From Paracnuella aquatica (GTDB taxonomy: Bacteria; Bacteroidota; Bacteroidia; Chitinophagales; Chitinophagaceae), in contig NZ_QOWJ01000004.1 of the NCBI RefSeq assembly GCF_003332885.2, positions 248,001 through 312,000 of the forward strand: a DNA stretch of 64,000 nucleotides, written 5' to 3'. This document shows positions 26,678 through 35,155 of the stretch, piece after piece (within the stretch, counting starts at the first letter, position 1; every line of letters begins with the position of its first letter). The notes under the pieces are model-generated. The model saw only the letters and a list, made by a program, of their open reading frames with translations. It had not been told where the DNA came from and did not search any database. The position numbers and the translations under genes were made by a program.

Positions 26678-27976
26678 TTATTCCAGCACCAGCGCCAATA
26701 CACAAAATGCATCGATGGCCAATAGCGCCGGTGGTAATTCGCCCCATTTACCGCAAGCCATTTTAATGACCGTCCAACTCAGGAAGCCCCAAATGATTCC
26801 CTGCGAAATAGAGTAAGTAAATGGGATGAGCACCATCGCTAAAAACGCCGGTATGGCATCATCCAACTGCAGCCAATTGATGCGGATAACAGGTTGCAGC
26901 ATAAAGGCGCCCACCAGCACCAATGCTGGCGCAGTGGCAATGGAAGGCACCATGCTCAGCAACGGCGACAGGAACAAAAACGGCAAGAACAACAACCCGG
27001 CAACCACTGCCGTGAGGCCCGTGCGGCCGCCCTCTTTTATGCCCACTGCCGATTCGATAAAAGCAGTACCCGGACTGCTGCCCACCAGGCCTGCCACGGT
27101 TGTGGCCAACGCATCGGTAACCAGCGCCCTTTTTATATTGCGCGGCTCGCCGTTTTCATCTACCAAACCTGCTGCTTCCGACAGGCCCACAAGTGTAGAA
27201 AGCGAATCGAACAGGTCGGTAAAAACAAATGCAAAGATCACGGGCAGAACAGCAAACTGCAACGAGCCCCAAAGATCCAATTGGCCCACCAGGCTAAAAT
27301 CGGGCGGTGCAAACAAACCGCTGAAATGAACCAGCGGCACACTGCCACCCCACCATCTTCCAATGGTAGCCGCCAGCAAAGTAGTAATGATGATGCCGAA
27401 TAAAATGGCGCCTTTCATATTGCGCACAATAAATACCGCGGTAAGCAGCAGCCCCAACACAAACACCAGCACCGATGGCTGCAAAGCGCCGCGCCCAATG
27501 ATCGTGGCTTTATTTTGCGCCACAAAACCTGCATTGGCCAGGCCAATAAGTGTGATGAACAAGCCAATGCCTGCGGCTATTGCATACCGCAGCGGTTTGG
27601 GTATGGCCCGCACAATGTGGGTGCGGATGTTGAACACCGAAAGCAACAGGAAAAAGATCCCTGACCAAAACACCGCACCCAGCGCGGTTTGCCAGGGCAC
27701 ACCCATGCCCAGCACAGCGCTGTAGGTAAAAAATGCGTTGAGGCCCATGCCCGGCGCCACCACCACGGGGTTGCGGGCATACAGCCCCATCAGCACCGAA
27801 CTAAACAGGCACACCACCACCGTTGCCGTAGCCACAGCCGAAAAAGGCATACCTGTTTCGCTTAAAATGGCCGGGTTAACCACAATGATGTACGATGTGG
27901 CCAGGAACGTGGAAATGCCTGCAATGATCTCGGTCTGGATGTTGGTACCATTTGCCCGTAGCTGAAACAATCCCAT
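26678..27976 (-). CDS. NCS2 purine permease, AzgA type
   Basis: 432 residues with about 12-13 membrane helices. It belongs to the NCS2 branch that imports adenine, guanine and hypoxanthine with protons: the N-terminal TEIIAGISTFLATSYIIVVNP, VVVAPGMGLNAFFTY in helix 3, FTDLFDSLSTLVGLSEAAG in helix 8 and GSSPGTAFIESAVGIKEGGR in helix 10 are the conserved stretches with substrate and proton residues. It is not linked to purL or the nucleoside phosphorylase, which are 17 kb away. The 3-prime end abuts the inverted-repeat element, which probably stops transcription. No purine riboswitch was recognised in the 240 bases upstream. Confidence 0.93.
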   Translation of the reverse strand: MGLFQLRANGTNIQTEIIAGISTFLATSYIIVVNPAILSETGMPFSAVATATVVVCLFSSVLMGLYARNPVVVAPGMGLNAFFTYSAVLGMGVPWQTALGAVFWSGIFFLLLSVFNIRTHIVRAIPKPLRYAIAAGIGLFITLIGLANAGFVAQNKATIIGRGALQPSVLVFVLGLLLTAVFIVRNMKGAILFGIIITTLLAATIGRWWGGSVPLVHFSGLFAPPDFSLVGQLDLWGSLQFAVLPVIFAFVFTDLFDSLSTLVGLSEAAGLVDENGEPRNIKRALVTDALATTVAGLVGSSPGTAFIESAVGIKEGGRTGLTAVVAGLLFLPFLFLSPLLSMVPSIATAPALVLVGAFMLQPVIRINWLQLDDAIPAFLAMVLIPFTYSISQGIIWGFLSWTVIKMACGKWGELPPALLAIDAFCVLALVLE

Positions 27977-28194
27977 ACAAATGTTTTATAGTGGTGCGTT
28001 CAAATAAATAGGAATTGGAAAGGTAACCCGTGCAGGAACAACAGCAATGCCATTGCTCATTTCATGAATAGATCGCTGCGCTTAAATATTCAATTGCGGT
28101 AAACAAAACTGAGGTTGTCTGACATTGTAGCACCGTAGTTTAATTCCTCAAAACACCACCATTTATTTAACGGCATCTTTCAATATCAGCTTCC

Positions 28195-28202
28195 GAACTT
28201 TG
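28195..28202 (+). promoter_or_regulatory. Possible -7 element of the luciferase-like monooxygenase gene
   Basis: GAACTTTG differs from TAnnTTTG at one defining base and lies 14 bases before the ATG. Confidence 0.35.
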
Positions 28203-28216
28203 CACCTTTTACTACC

Positions 28217-29227
28217 ATGAACAAACAACTTTCAGATATACCTGTTTCCGTGCTGGACCTGGCCACCATCGTAGCCGGCGATACTCCCGGCGATGCATTT
28301 ACCAAAAGCCGCGATATGGCGCAACATGCCGAAGCGCTGGGCTATACCCGTTACTGGTTTGCCGAGCACCACAATATGGAAAGCGTGGCATCGGCGGCCA
28401 CTTCGGTCTTGGTGGGTTATGTGGCCGGCGCTACGCAAAAAATAAGGGTGGGTTCCGGTGGCGTAATGCTGCCCAACCATGCGCCGCTGATCATTGCCGA
28501 ACAATTTGGCACACTGGCCTCTATGTATCCCAATCGCATCGACCTGGGCATTGGCCGTGCACCCGGCACTGATGGCGTCACCTCCATGGCCCTGCGGCGC
28601 AACCTCAATGCACCGGTGGAGCAGTTTCCCAACGATGTGATTGAAATATTGAATTACCTGGGCCCACATGATCCCGACGCCAAAGTACGGGCCATTCCCG
28701 GCGAAGGCACTAGTGTGCCAGTTTGGCTGCTGGGCTCCAGCACGTACAGTGCACAACTATCGGCCATGCTGGGCCTGCCCTTTGGTTTTGCCTCGCATTT
28801 TGCACCTACCTACCTACCCGATGCGTTGCAGTTGTACCGCCAACGCTTCCAGGAATCGCAGTTTTTACAACAGCCCTATGCACTGGCTTGTGTTAATGTG
28901 ATTGCCGCCGAAACCGACGAAGAAGCGGAACGCCTCGCCACGTCATTTTATATGATGGCGCTGGGCATGATCCGCAACAAACGCATGCCGCTACAGCCAC
29001 CCATTGACACGATGGAAGGTGTTTGGAACGATGCCGAAAAAGCAGCGGTGCGCCACATGATGCAATACAGCTTTGTGGGCAGTATTGCCACCGTCCGGCA
29101 GCAGTTGCAGGAGTTCCTCGATCAAACCGGTGTGGATGAAATAATGGTGGCGTCGCACATGTACAGCCACGAAGCAAAAAAGCGTTCGTTTGCGCTGATT
29201 GCACCGTTGTTCAAGGGTGCGGAGTAA
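28217..29227 (+). CDS. Luciferase-like flavin-dependent monooxygenase
   Basis: 336 residues of the bacterial-luciferase (LLM) fold, in the MsnO8-like subgroup. Characteristic stretches are [38 protein letters not shown] and [13 protein letters not shown], the last with the Gly-Arg-Gly-like FMN-phosphate region. The enzyme would use reduced FMN from a separate reductase to oxidise an unknown substrate. No flavin reductase is adjacent. Single gene with its own promoter. Confidence 0.9.
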   Translation: MNKQLSDIPVSVLDLATIVAGDTPGDAFTKSRDMAQHAEALGYTRYWFAEHHNMESVASAATSVLVGYVAGATQKIRVGSGGVMLPNHAPLIIAEQFGTLASMYPNRIDLGIGRAPGTDGVTSMALRRNLNAPVEQFPNDVIEILNYLGPHDPDAKVRAIPGEGTSVPVWLLGSSTYSAQLSAMLGLPFGFASHFAPTYLPDALQLYRQRFQESQFLQQPYALACVNVIAAETDEEAERLATSFYMMALGMIRNKRMPLQPPIDTMEGVWNDAEKAAVRHMMQYSFVGSIATVRQQLQEFLDQTGVDEIMVASHMYSHEAKKRSFALIAPLFKGAE

Positions 29228-29606
29228 GGAGCTTTTTATTACTGCAATAAAGTTTTATTAGCGGCAATAGATGCGGCAGCATTAATTGTAAATTTTCGCA
29301 CCGCCTCATCAACATAGATGCAGTTGCGCTATACGAAAACGAGAAGCTACTCCACAGTTATTGTTCAAATTATCCTTGGCTAACTACGGCTAAATCTATT
29401 TTTAGTAAAAACATCATCCCGCAATCATGACGACATTGATTGCGGGATTTTTTAGCTATAAAAACGAGCATAGGCATAAATCAATATTGCCCAAGCAATG
29501 TCGTGTTTTGCCAATTTATTTTAACAAATAAAGCAGTATAGAAATTTAAAAACCGGAGGTTACTTTTTACAACCCATAGGAATCAATCAATACAAAACCT
29601 ACGGTT
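29228..29606 (+). ncRNA. Gene-free 379-base interval with a terminator; candidate small RNA or leader
   Basis: No reading frame of note. A possible -7 sequence TAAATTTT (29289-29296) is followed after about 120 bases by a perfect 12-bp terminator stem, ATCCCGCAATCA/TGATTGCGGGAT (29416-29447), and T residues. A transcript of about 150 nt starting near 29301 would end there. Alternatively the stem is just the terminator of the upstream monooxygenase gene. The last 150 bases form the leader of the DUF4349 gene. Confidence 0.3.
29416..29453 (+). terminator. Intrinsic terminator
   Basis: 12-bp perfect stem with 8-nt loop and a run of six T. Confidence 0.85.
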
Positions 29607-30455
29607 ATGAAAGCTCTTTCCTTGCTGCCCCTCTTTGCGCTGTGCATGCTTACTGCATGTGAAAACGGCGACGCCGAAAACACTTACGACATTACGACCG
29701 ATACAACAGCTTACAATAAACCAAATAACCAGGCAGCAAAGCTAGTTAAGAAAGCAGGCGTCAACATCAAAGTACGCAATGCACAGGAGTCGGTGCGCAA
29801 CGTATCGGTGCTGGTGCGCAGCATGGGAGGTATGATTACCCACCAGCAAATTGATGCTGCAGAAACCGACATAAAAGAGTTGCGCCTTTCCAATGATTCA
29901 GTGTTGCAAATAACGGCCTACACCACCACAGCTGATATAACAGCAAGGGTGCCATCGCACCACCTCGAAGACTTTCTGCAAGACGTACATGCATTGGGTT
30001 ATTTTACCAGCAACAGCCAGCTTTCCATCGATGACAAAAGCCTGCACTATATGGTGCAGCAGCGGCAGCAGCGAAATCGGTCAACATTCCTGAAAACCGC
30101 TCCCAGCAAGCCATCCAAACCATCTACACCGATCGTTTCACTACAAGTGAACGACGAAATAATTGAGCAGGAACGCGAGATGCGGCAGATTGACCTGGAT
30201 GTTGCATACAGCACGGTGCAGCTGCACCTAATGCAACACCCGATGGTGCGTAAAGAAGTAAAAGCAAACGCCGACCTTGCGAGTTACCAATTGCCCTTTA
30301 CTACGCAATTGGCACAATCTTTTCAATCGGGCTGGAATTTGTTTTTACAATTCATAATAGCCGTTACCAACTTGTGGATGTTTATTGTTGCGGGTGTTGC
30401 TTTCTGGTACCTGGTAAAATTATGGAACCGCAAAAAACAACCGGTGCTTCGGTGA
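29607..30455 (+). CDS. DUF4349 membrane lipoprotein
   Basis: 282 residues. The N-terminus LPLFALCMLTACENGD is a lipoprotein signal with Cys at the lipobox. The central region (about 50-150) has the DUF4349 pattern VKKAGVNIKVRNAQESVRNV, SMGGMITHQQ and ITARVPSHHLEDFLQDVHAL, in which each strand-helix unit resembles the ring-building domains of secretion proteins. A coiled, charged segment with NDEIIEQEREMRQIDLDV follows, and the C-terminus is one membrane helix (LWMFIVAGVAFWYLVKLW). It is thus anchored by both ends. Function is unknown in the literature I know. The start is fixed by the lipobox position. Confidence 0.88.
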   Translation: MKALSLLPLFALCMLTACENGDAENTYDITTDTTAYNKPNNQAAKLVKKAGVNIKVRNAQESVRNVSVLVRSMGGMITHQQIDAAETDIKELRLSNDSVLQITAYTTTADITARVPSHHLEDFLQDVHALGYFTSNSQLSIDDKSLHYMVQQRQQRNRSTFLKTAPSKPSKPSTPIVSLQVNDEIIEQEREMRQIDLDVAYSTVQLHLMQHPMVRKEVKANADLASYQLPFTTQLAQSFQSGWNLFLQFIIAVTNLWMFIVAGVAFWYLVKLWNRKKQPVLR

Positions 30456-30475
30456 ATTGTTTTTGCAAAACCCAC

Positions 30476-32380
30476 TTAATACTCCATCAACTCCCATGCA
30501 CTTTGATACGCATCATGCTCCTGTGCATAAGCAATGAAATCGGCATAAAAAGAAGCCTGTGCCAACGTAGCACTATCGCCCACTACTACCAGCTTTTTGC
30601 GGGCCCGCGTCATGGCCACATTCATGCGGCGGATGTCGGATAAAAAGCCAACAACACCTTCGGTATTACTGCGCACCATGCTGATAAAAATGGCATCACG
30701 TTCCTGCCCTTGAAAGGAGTCGATGGTATTGATGGAAAGTGCAGGATAAGATTGCAATACTTCATCCTTTGCTGCCAGTTCTTTTAGCAATTCCACTTGG
30801 TGGCGGTATGGCGAAATAACACCGATGCTTGGCGTTACCACGGCCGCAATTTGGGGCTGCAACGTTCCAACAAAACGCACCATTTGCTGCACCAAAAAAC
30901 GGGCTTCTTCTTCATTGGAAAGCGATGTGCTTTCCAGCTTTTCTTCAAAGCCGCAGCCTGCGGTATCAATAAACAACAAGGGCTTATCGCCGGGTGCCAG
31001 CACATGGTCCGCAACAGATGGGTGCGCTATCAATTTGTTTTTGTAAAACTCCTGTGATGAAAAGCCCATGATGGTTTGGTGCATGCGGTATTGCTCCTGC
31101 AACAGCACCACCGATTCGGGATGGAGCGCTACGCATTTTTCCATCAATGTTGTGGCCAGTCCACCCTTTGCAGCTTCATCCGATTTGATGGTGGGCGGCA
31201 GTTGCCAATGGTCGCCGGCCATCACCACTTTTTTTGCTTTTAGAATCGGGATCCAGCAAGCGGGCTCCAAGGCTTGTGCCGCTTCATCAATCACCACCGT
31301 TTGAAATTTCAGGTGGCGTACCGTGTAGTGATTGGCACCAACCAGCGTAGCGGTGATCACATGCGCTTTCGACAACACATCTTCCACAATGTATTGCTCG
31401 GTGCGCTCCACATCACGGGCAATATTGCGGGCTTCGGCAAACAGCGCTTTGCGTTGTTCGCGTTCATCACGACCAAAACTGCGCTTGTACCGTTGCGCCA
31501 TATCGCGGTACTCAGCGGCTTGTTTCTTTAAGCGTTTTATTTCCTTAAAACTTTGGTGTGCCGCCATCTTCCGGTCCAGCGTCAGGGCCAGTTGTGCTTC
31601 GGCCACCCTTGCCGGGTTGCCTACACGCACCACATTGAGGCCAACATCCGAAAGCTTTTCGCTGAGCAGGTCCACGGCCGCATTGGACGGCGCCACCACC
31701 AAAACCTGAGCGCCGTCCTGGCGGTGCAGCAATCGTATGGCCTGAACCAAGGTTGTGGTTTTGCCGGTGCCGGGCGGGCCATGCACAATAGCCAGTTCAT
31801 TAGCGGTTAAAATATTTTTTACGGCCTCGGTTTGTGATGGATTCAAACCACTGATTGGTGGCAGGTTGATGCCGTTATTAAACGTTGGTGCCTGTCCACC
31901 GGTAAGCACCTGCACCATGCGGCCACGTTCTTTATCATCGATGATGGCAGATGCGCTTTTCAGCGCTGCTTCCATTTCCTGGTAACTGGCTTCATCAAAC
32001 ACTGCATCAATACCCAGTTTGCCGTTGCGGGTCCAGTCGGGCAGGTCCTCAATGCGCAGAGAAATCTTCAACCGGTTGCCGCTGATGTGTGTGATAACAC
32101 CGTCCACGCGGTCGGCCTTTGGATCGTGGTTGGAAAAAAGCGCGGCCGACATGCCAAAGCGCAATTGGTGCAACACATCGGTGTGGGTAGTGCGCTCCAC
32201 CTCCACCGTCAGGTAATCGCCGCGGCCAATTTCTGTTTCGCGAATGGCAATAGGATACCATGTAAGCCCCGATTCGCGGCGGTCGGCCACCGGCAAAGTT
32301 TCCATCAGCTGGCGGTAACTGCGTCGGTCTTCTTCCTGCTCCACCTGCAGCAGGCGCTGCAGTTGTTTGAAATAATCCAT
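30476..32380 (-). CDS. Superfamily 1B DNA/RNA helicase, Upf1/IGHMBP2-like
   Basis: 634 residues. An N-terminal beta-barrel domain (about 30-150) is followed by Q-motif and Walker A GPPGTGKT (201-208), with VVAPSNAAVDLL (motif Ia), VIDEAAQAL (motif II, DEAA), GDHWQLPPT (motif III), QEQYRMH (motif IV), NTIDSFQGQERDAIF (motif V) and NVAMTRARKKLVVVGD (motif VI). This order is the Upf1-like SF1B set with 5-prime to 3-prime polarity in known members. It is common in Bacteroidota as a free-standing gene. No toxin or restriction partner is adjacent, so a repair or RNA role is more likely than a defence role. Confidence 0.95.
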   Translation of the reverse strand: MDYFKQLQRLLQVEQEEDRRSYRQLMETLPVADRRESGLTWYPIAIRETEIGRGDYLTVEVERTTHTDVLHQLRFGMSAALFSNHDPKADRVDGVITHISGNRLKISLRIEDLPDWTRNGKLGIDAVFDEASYQEMEAALKSASAIIDDKERGRMVQVLTGGQAPTFNNGINLPPISGLNPSQTEAVKNILTANELAIVHGPPGTGKTTTLVQAIRLLHRQDGAQVLVVAPSNAAVDLLSEKLSDVGLNVVRVGNPARVAEAQLALTLDRKMAAHQSFKEIKRLKKQAAEYRDMAQRYKRSFGRDEREQRKALFAEARNIARDVERTEQYIVEDVLSKAHVITATLVGANHYTVRHLKFQTVVIDEAAQALEPACWIPILKAKKVVMAGDHWQLPPTIKSDEAAKGGLATTLMEKCVALHPESVVLLQEQYRMHQTIMGFSSQEFYKNKLIAHPSVADHVLAPGDKPLLFIDTAGCGFEEKLESTSLSNEEEARFLVQQMVRFVGTLQPQIAAVVTPSIGVISPYRHQVELLKELAAKDEVLQSYPALSINTIDSFQGQERDAIFISMVRSNTEGVVGFLSDIRRMNVAMTRARKKLVVVGDSATLAQASFYADFIAYAQEHDAYQSAWELMEY

Positions 32381-32459
32381 GCGGGCAAAGGTAACGGCCG
32401 CAAGGGCACTAAGTCACAGGTACTGCTGTGGAATAATGCGCGGTATTTAACTTAAAACT

Positions 32460-33056
32460 TCAACGCTTTTTCACCGCGGTAATCTGGTGCATGTTTTCGA
32501 TCTGCCATTGTTTGGATTGGACCACTTCGGTAAGCAGGGTACGCATTTGTTCGGCAGCCATTCGGGGCAGGTCGCTTTTAAGTGCAGCCAGTTCCACCTG
32601 TTTTTTTCCGTTGGCCTGGATGCGGGTCAGGTCATCGCGGTTGAGCAGGTTAAACATGCCTTCGTCGAAATTGTAATATTTATAATCCGGCTCGATGCTC
32701 AAAATCTCGGGTTCGGGAAAAGAGATCAGTTTTATTTTGCGGTCCTTTTCATCGGCTTCCCAAACGCATTTTTCAAAATCAAAACCCACCAACACCTTGG
32801 CTTGTATAATGACGAGGGCCCGCTTGGTGGAGGGAATGAAACCAAACAGCTTTTTGGTTTCTTCATAGTTGTACAACTCGTTGAAATAGCCTTCCACCAA
32901 AACTATTTTAAACACCTTGCGAATGCCTTCCACCACCGTATGCGAGGTTTCCCGCACCTGCACGGTTTGGCCTTTGCTGCGCAGTTTCCAAAACAAAAAC
33001 ATGATGAAAGCACCCAACAACAGGCCCAGCAAAAGCAGCAGGAAGTTGTCCGTCAT
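32460..33056 (-). CDS. DUF4230 membrane-anchored protein
   Basis: 198 residues. One N-terminal transmembrane helix (LLLLLGLLLGAFIMFLFW) precedes a soluble domain with AKVLVGFDFEKCVWEADEKD and SFPEPEILSIEPDYKYYNFD, the DUF4230 pattern. The C-terminal helix includes RMAAEQMRTLLTEV. A topology with the domain outside the membrane is likely. Function is unknown. It is 79 bases upstream of the helicase gene on the same strand and may be co-transcribed. Confidence 0.88.
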   Translation of the reverse strand: MTDNFLLLLLGLLLGAFIMFLFWKLRSKGQTVQVRETSHTVVEGIRKVFKIVLVEGYFNELYNYEETKKLFGFIPSTKRALVIIQAKVLVGFDFEKCVWEADEKDRKIKLISFPEPEILSIEPDYKYYNFDEGMFNLLNRDDLTRIQANGKKQVELAALKSDLPRMAAEQMRTLLTEVVQSKQWQIENMHQITAVKKR

Positions 33057-33180
33057 GGCGTTCGGTAATTAGATGCAAGGGTTGTTACAAAATTCATGCT
33101 CGGCCGGGGGCCGTGCCCGGAACGGTACGGCGTTTGTGCTGCTATTGGCCTATTTCTTTTTTAACCTTAAAAAAAATGTT

Positions 33181-33390
33181 ATGGCACAGGAAAAAGGCAA
33201 CCGCGAACAGGGCAACCGCAGCGGGCACGAACATGGCCGCAACGAAAGCATCGGCAACCAGCAGGGCACGGCACAAACCGGCGCACAAAACAACGGCGGT
33301 GAAAACATCGACCGCGAGGAAGACCAGTACACCGAAGACCTGCGCCAGTCGGGCCAGCGCAAAAGCCGGGATGAGGACAGGGAACGCTAA
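33181..33390 (+). CDS. Small hydrophilic Gly/Asn/Glu-rich protein, 69 residues
   Basis: MAQEKGNREQGNRSGHEHGR continues with a Gly/Gln/Asn-rich core and a charged tail ending SRDEDRER. No hydrophobic segment and no cysteine. The ATG at 33181 is chosen over an upstream in-frame start because the upstream codons include a long hydrophobic and low-quality stretch and the ATG begins the MA(Q/K) pattern shared with the other two small hydrophilic proteins. The glycine-rich middle recalls stress-induced KGG-type proteins, which I note as resemblance only. A perfect terminator follows 46 bases later. Confidence 0.65.
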   Translation: MAQEKGNREQGNRSGHEHGRNESIGNQQGTAQTGAQNNGGENIDREEDQYTEDLRQSGQRKSRDEDRER

Positions 33391-33434
33391 AAGCCTTGCA
33401 AACAAGTTGAAAACAACCGGTGAATGATTCACCC

Positions 33435-33470
33435 GCAAAACCCGGAAGTGTCTGCACTTCCGGGTTTTGC
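33435..33470. terminator. Terminator after the small hydrophilic protein gene
   Basis: GCAAAACCCGGAAGTG and CACTTCCGGGTTTTGC: a perfect 16-bp stem with 4-nt loop. Confidence 0.85.
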
Positions 33471-33603
33471 GTTACACCGTTGTTGCAATACACCGCGTTT
33501 ATTTTCACCACAATGATTACGCAGCATGTTTGCCCTTGCTTTAAGGCTAAATAATAAAGCTGCAACTTTGTGCTCCTATTCTATCACTGAAACACAACCG
33601 AAA

Positions 33604-34302
33604 ATGAAGCCGTACGTTATATGCCACATGCTGGGCTCGGTAGATGGCCGCATCAAACAAGACATCTGGGGTTTTAAAGACCACCACAAATATTTTGAAG
33701 AACCGGCATCAAAAATCAAAGCCGATGCATGGCTGGTGGGCCGTGTAACCATGCAGGAGTTTTCGAGTAAAAAAGCACCTGCTAAAAGACGTGGCCGCGT
33801 AAACATTCCGAGAGAAGATTTTGTGGCGGAGTACAAAGCCAAAACATTTGCAGTGGTGATCGACCCTTCGGGCAAATGCCATTGGGATACCAACATGGTA
33901 TCAACAGAGCATGTGATTGAAGTGCTGACGGAGCAGGTTTCCGGTGCTTACCTGGCACACCTGCAAGAGCAAAATGTGTCGTACATTTTTGGCGGCGAAA
34001 CTGAACTCGATCTGAAGCTGGTGCTGAAAAAACTGTATAAATTATTTGGCATTAAAAGGCTGCGCATTGATGGCGGCGGCCATGTAAACGGCTCGTTCCT
34101 GAAAGCGGGATTGATCGATGAATTCAGCCTGGTGCTGGCACCTGTTGCCGATGGCACCATTGGCGCACCTACCGTGTTTGAAGCCGAAGAAGGTTATGGC
34201 AAACGCAAAGCCACGCAGTTTACTTTAAAATCAGTAAAGAAGATCTACAACGACTTTTTGTGGATACGCTATGAAGTGTTGCGCGGTAAGTCGGGGCGAT
34301 GA
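33604..34302 (+). CDS. Dihydrofolate reductase/RibD C-terminal family protein
   Basis: 232 residues from the ATG at 33604; an upstream in-frame start (33526) adds a segment that overlaps a likely promoter (CAACTTTG, 33561-33568) and is rejected. PYVICHMLGSVDGRIKQD is the RibD_C opening with the Ser-x-Asp-Gly motif, ADAWLVGRVTMQEF the second strand-helix, and LRIDGGGHVNGSFLKAGLIDE the NADPH-binding Gly-rich loop. Such proteins are NADPH reductases of the riboflavin-deaminase/DHFR fold, usually with unknown substrates when they stand alone, as here. No rib genes are adjacent. Confidence 0.88.
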   Translation: MKPYVICHMLGSVDGRIKQDIWGFKDHHKYFEEPASKIKADAWLVGRVTMQEFSSKKAPAKRRGRVNIPREDFVAEYKAKTFAVVIDPSGKCHWDTNMVSTEHVIEVLTEQVSGAYLAHLQEQNVSYIFGGETELDLKLVLKKLYKLFGIKRLRIDGGGHVNGSFLKAGLIDEFSLVLAPVADGTIGAPTVFEAEEGYGKRKATQFTLKSVKKIYNDFLWIRYEVLRGKSGR

Positions 34303-34380
34303 TGAACACTGTGCGGCGAAAGGAAGATGAATTTTTTTTCGCGTTTAGCACAACACATTGACAGATATAATTTCGTTTGA

Positions 34381-34410
34381 AAGAGCAGGTATAAGCCTGC
34401 TCTTTTTGTT
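34381..34410 (+). terminator. Terminator downstream of the RibD-like gene
   Basis: AAGAGCAGG (34381-34389) and CCTGCTCTT around TATAAG with a T run. It lies 80 bases after the stop codon and also faces the convergent pseudouridine synthase gene. Confidence 0.8.
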
Positions 34411-34421
34411 TCTATGCTTCG

Positions 34422-35033
34422 CTAAATCTTCTGCGGCTCCAACTTTAGTAATGTAAAAAAATCCACCTCCCCTATTTCCCGCACAGCGCCTGGTTGGAGG
34501 TCGCCCAATTGCAGGTCTTCAATCGAAGTGCGAATCAGCCGCATACAACGGTGCCGCACAGCCGAAACCATTTTGCGCACCTGCCGGTATTTTCCTTCGG
34601 TAAGGCTTATTTCAACCCAGGTGTGCTGTATGTAATCAGACACCGGGAATGGCGATGGAAACAAGTCTGCAGGTGGATCCACAATCGCAACATCGCAGGG
34701 AGGTGTGCGGTACATGCCGCCTGCATCGGTGGGTATGTGCACACCGGTGCGCAACCGTTGCACTGTTTCATCACTCATCTTATTGCGCACCTGCACCAAG
34801 TACGTGCGGCGGTGCGCCACCGGCCCGTTAAACAACAGCCTGGTGATCTTTTTATTGGTGGTGAGCAGCAACAGTCCTTCGGAGTCTTTATCAAGCCGGC
34901 CAATGGCATGTATGCCCTCCGGAAAATTATACCGCAGATCACCCAGCAACCCTACATTGTGCGGACTGCTGAACTGCGACACCATACCCGCAGGTTTGTT
35001 CAATACAAAATACCGGTGACCATGCGCTTCCAT
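34422..35033 (-). CDS. RsuA/RluE-type rRNA pseudouridine synthase
   Basis: 203 residues, lacking an S4 domain. YFVLNKPAGMVSQFSS opens the fold; GRLDKDSEGLLLLT (45-58) is the catalytic motif with Asp48 as nucleophile; HTWVEISLTEGKYRQVRKM is the second conserved motif. The absence of an S4 domain and the length match RluE, which modifies U2457 of 23S rRNA in E. coli; an exact target cannot be fixed from sequence alone. The promoter region is shared with the divergent gabD gene. Confidence 0.9.
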   Translation of the reverse strand: MEAHGHRYFVLNKPAGMVSQFSSPHNVGLLGDLRYNFPEGIHAIGRLDKDSEGLLLLTTNKKITRLLFNGPVAHRRTYLVQVRNKMSDETVQRLRTGVHIPTDAGGMYRTPPCDVAIVDPPADLFPSPFPVSDYIQHTWVEISLTEGKYRQVRKMVSAVRHRCMRLIRTSIEDLQLGDLQPGAVREIGEVDFFTLLKLEPQKI

Positions 35034-35115
35034 GGCAGCAATGTAGGCTAAATGAAGCAGGCATTGAAAACGCGGTGAAACTACTTGCGGCTAAACCAGC
35101 CTGGCCAGTGCTTTG

Positions 35116-35123
35116 TACCTTTA
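35116..35123 (+). promoter_or_regulatory. Probable -7 element of gabD
   Basis: TACCTTTA matches TAnnTTTG except at the last base and lies 32 bases before the ATG at 35156. Confidence 0.4.
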
Positions 35124-35155
35124 AGCAGGCAGCACTTTTATTTAAAGAAATCAAC

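Noticed and set aside
30476-33056. Upf1-like helicase plus DUF4230 gene considered as a defence system
   Set aside because: No nuclease, restriction or toxin partner and no mobile-element context; both occur as ordinary chromosomal genes in the phylum.
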